A DNA stretch of 5,222 nt from JABEVB01 sp049965775 (GTDB lineage Bacteria; Planctomycetota; Phycisphaerae; WQYP01), in assembly GCA_049965775.1 (NCBI GenBank), contig JBMFVX010000172.1:1-5222 (forward strand). Reading direction: 5' to 3'. Below the pieces are notes generated by a model. The model saw only the letters and a program-made list of their open reading frames with translations, did no database searches and was not told the origin of the DNA. Positions 4,204-5,222 of the stretch are shown here, in pieces. Positions within the stretch are counted from its first letter, which is position 1; each line of letters opens with the position of its first letter. The translations under genes and the position numbers were made by a program.

Positions 4204-5222
4204 TGGTGTACATTCCACATGGAGGGGATCGCCCCTGTCTCTGATGGGGTAAGCGCTCATTTTTCTTCGAACTCCTCGAGGATTGCGCTTGCCTCGGCTG
4301 GTAACGGCCCGACCCAAGGCGATTTCCCGCAAGACACCCTGAAGCCAGGCCGCCCTACCCTGAGGGGGGGATAGCGCCGACTGCGGGCAGCCGGCGATGG
4401 AGGACGCGCACCGCATGGATGAAGGACAAATCCTGGGCGGCCTGGCCCGTTTGCGCCGCGGCTTCTGTCATCAGGTGACGGATGGCGGCATGGACCAACA
4501 GGAGGGCGTAGAACTCCTGCTCGACCAGTTCCGGGCGTTTGCTGCGCAGCACGACGCGGCGATCCGCCAGGTGGGTCTTGAGTTCATCGAAACTCGATTC
4601 GATGGTCCAGCGCTGATGATAGAGGGCCGCCAATTCCGGCGCCGGTGCTTCCGTGGGATCCAGCCAGTTGGTGATGAGCCGATAGTTGGACTCTGCATCG
4701 GGGATCCCCTTCAAGACATACTCAATGACGCGTACCCGGATGCCTTGGCGCTGTTGTTTTCGGTCTGCAGCACTGGGATAGACGGTGCTGAGATAGGAGC
4801 CATCCGGCAACCCCTCTTCTCGGGGCAGTTTCAGGGTGCTGCTCAGACGAAACAGGAGCCGGGCGCCGGTGGCATTCGCCTGTTTCCAGAGGTCATAGCT
4901 GTAAAAACCCCGGTCGGCCGTAACCAACATGGAGGCGTCGGCATGCGCGATGACAGAGAGGGCCAATTCCCTCTCACCTTGTTCATAGGGACCCGGCGCG
5001 GCGTAGCACAAGGTGTGAGTACCACATTCGGCCATAGCCACGAAGCGGAGCCTGGGAAAGGCCGATGCCCCTCGGGCAGAGGGCGGATAGCCGTACTGTT
5101 CTGCATTGGGGGCCTCATCCGGCATATCCAGCGTGGAACCATCGATGGCCATGATCCGCAGGCCCCGGTACCACACCCCGGCCATACCCTGCGGTCCATG
5201 GGGTTGAACTTGCTCCCGATAG
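4180..5222 (-). pseudogene. IS4-family DDE transposase, N-terminus beyond the window edge, frameshifted near the C-terminus
   Basis: The frame is open to the right edge (YREQVQPHGPQGMAGVWYRG), so the gene starts outside the window; a typical IS4-family transposase is ~440-480 residues and ~290 are visible before the shift. Counting from the Met codon at 5185, the catalytic residues are D15 (IMAIDGSTLD), D91 (LVTADRGFYSYDLW) and E196 in the YREK-type signature YHQRWTIESSFDELKTH. After LPAVGAIPPSG the frame stops at 4355. The expected C-terminal tail (VLREIALGRAVTSRGKRNPRGVRRKMSAYPIRDRG) continues in another phase and stops at 4180. Removing one base from the run of seven C (G on the + strand, 4364-4370) restores one frame. 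The tail is basic, as in relatives, and its loss may or may not abolish activity. A sequencing error in the homopolymer is an alternative. The last few codons (CPIVISK) lie inside the proposed IS3 right repeat, so the IS4 end may have been cut by IS3. Confidence 0.82.

Overview
The window is an insertion-sequence graveyard: five mobile-element pieces are packed end to end with very little unique sequence between them. GC is fairly high, apart from one AT-rich strip at about 2690-2870. The mixture (IS21, ISL3, IS3 and IS4 families, a serine-recombinase tail and a DUF4338/DruA gene) fits an accessory island or plasmid of a gamma- or betaproteobacterium-like organism. An acidophile such as Acidithiobacillus is possible, since an ISL3-family element, ISAfe1, is known there. 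That assignment is recollection and inference; no marker gene in the window proves it.

Layout, left to right. (1) The last ~149 codons of a large recombinase on the + strand, stopping at 452. (2) Facing it on the - strand, a 5' piece of an IS21-family istA (start 1229). Its recognisable protein ends at 459, three codons before the expected catalytic glutamate; the rest of istA and all of istB are gone. (3) The IS21 terminal region at 1311-1474: two arrays of a GTGCCCACGAT-type iteron facing away from each other, two to three copies at ~21-bp spacing on the istA side and four copies at exact 23-bp spacing on the other. (4) A - strand DUF4338 (DruA-like) gene, 2109-1426, whose last ~17 codons and stop are supplied by the iterons. 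(5) The 5' third of an ISL3-family transposase, with its zinc ribbon and its outer terminal repeat (ending near 2686). (6) A ~190-bp AT-rich strip with two perfect TATAAT boxes. (7) An apparently complete IS3-family element (about 2878-4203) with orfA, orfB and an A8 slippery run for -1 frameshifting. (8) A - strand IS4-family transposase running off the right edge, with all three catalytic acidic residues but a frameshift at a run of seven C near its C-terminus.

Only the IS3 element looks able to move by itself. The IS21 and ISL3 pieces are deletion remnants, and the IS4 gene is at least frameshifted. The DUF4338 gene is the one possible non-transposase cargo. The family is known from the Druantia anti-phage system, but no other Druantia gene is present, so a defence role here is speculation. 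The most unusual structures are the back-to-back IS21 iteron arrays and the DUF4338 frame that reads into them.
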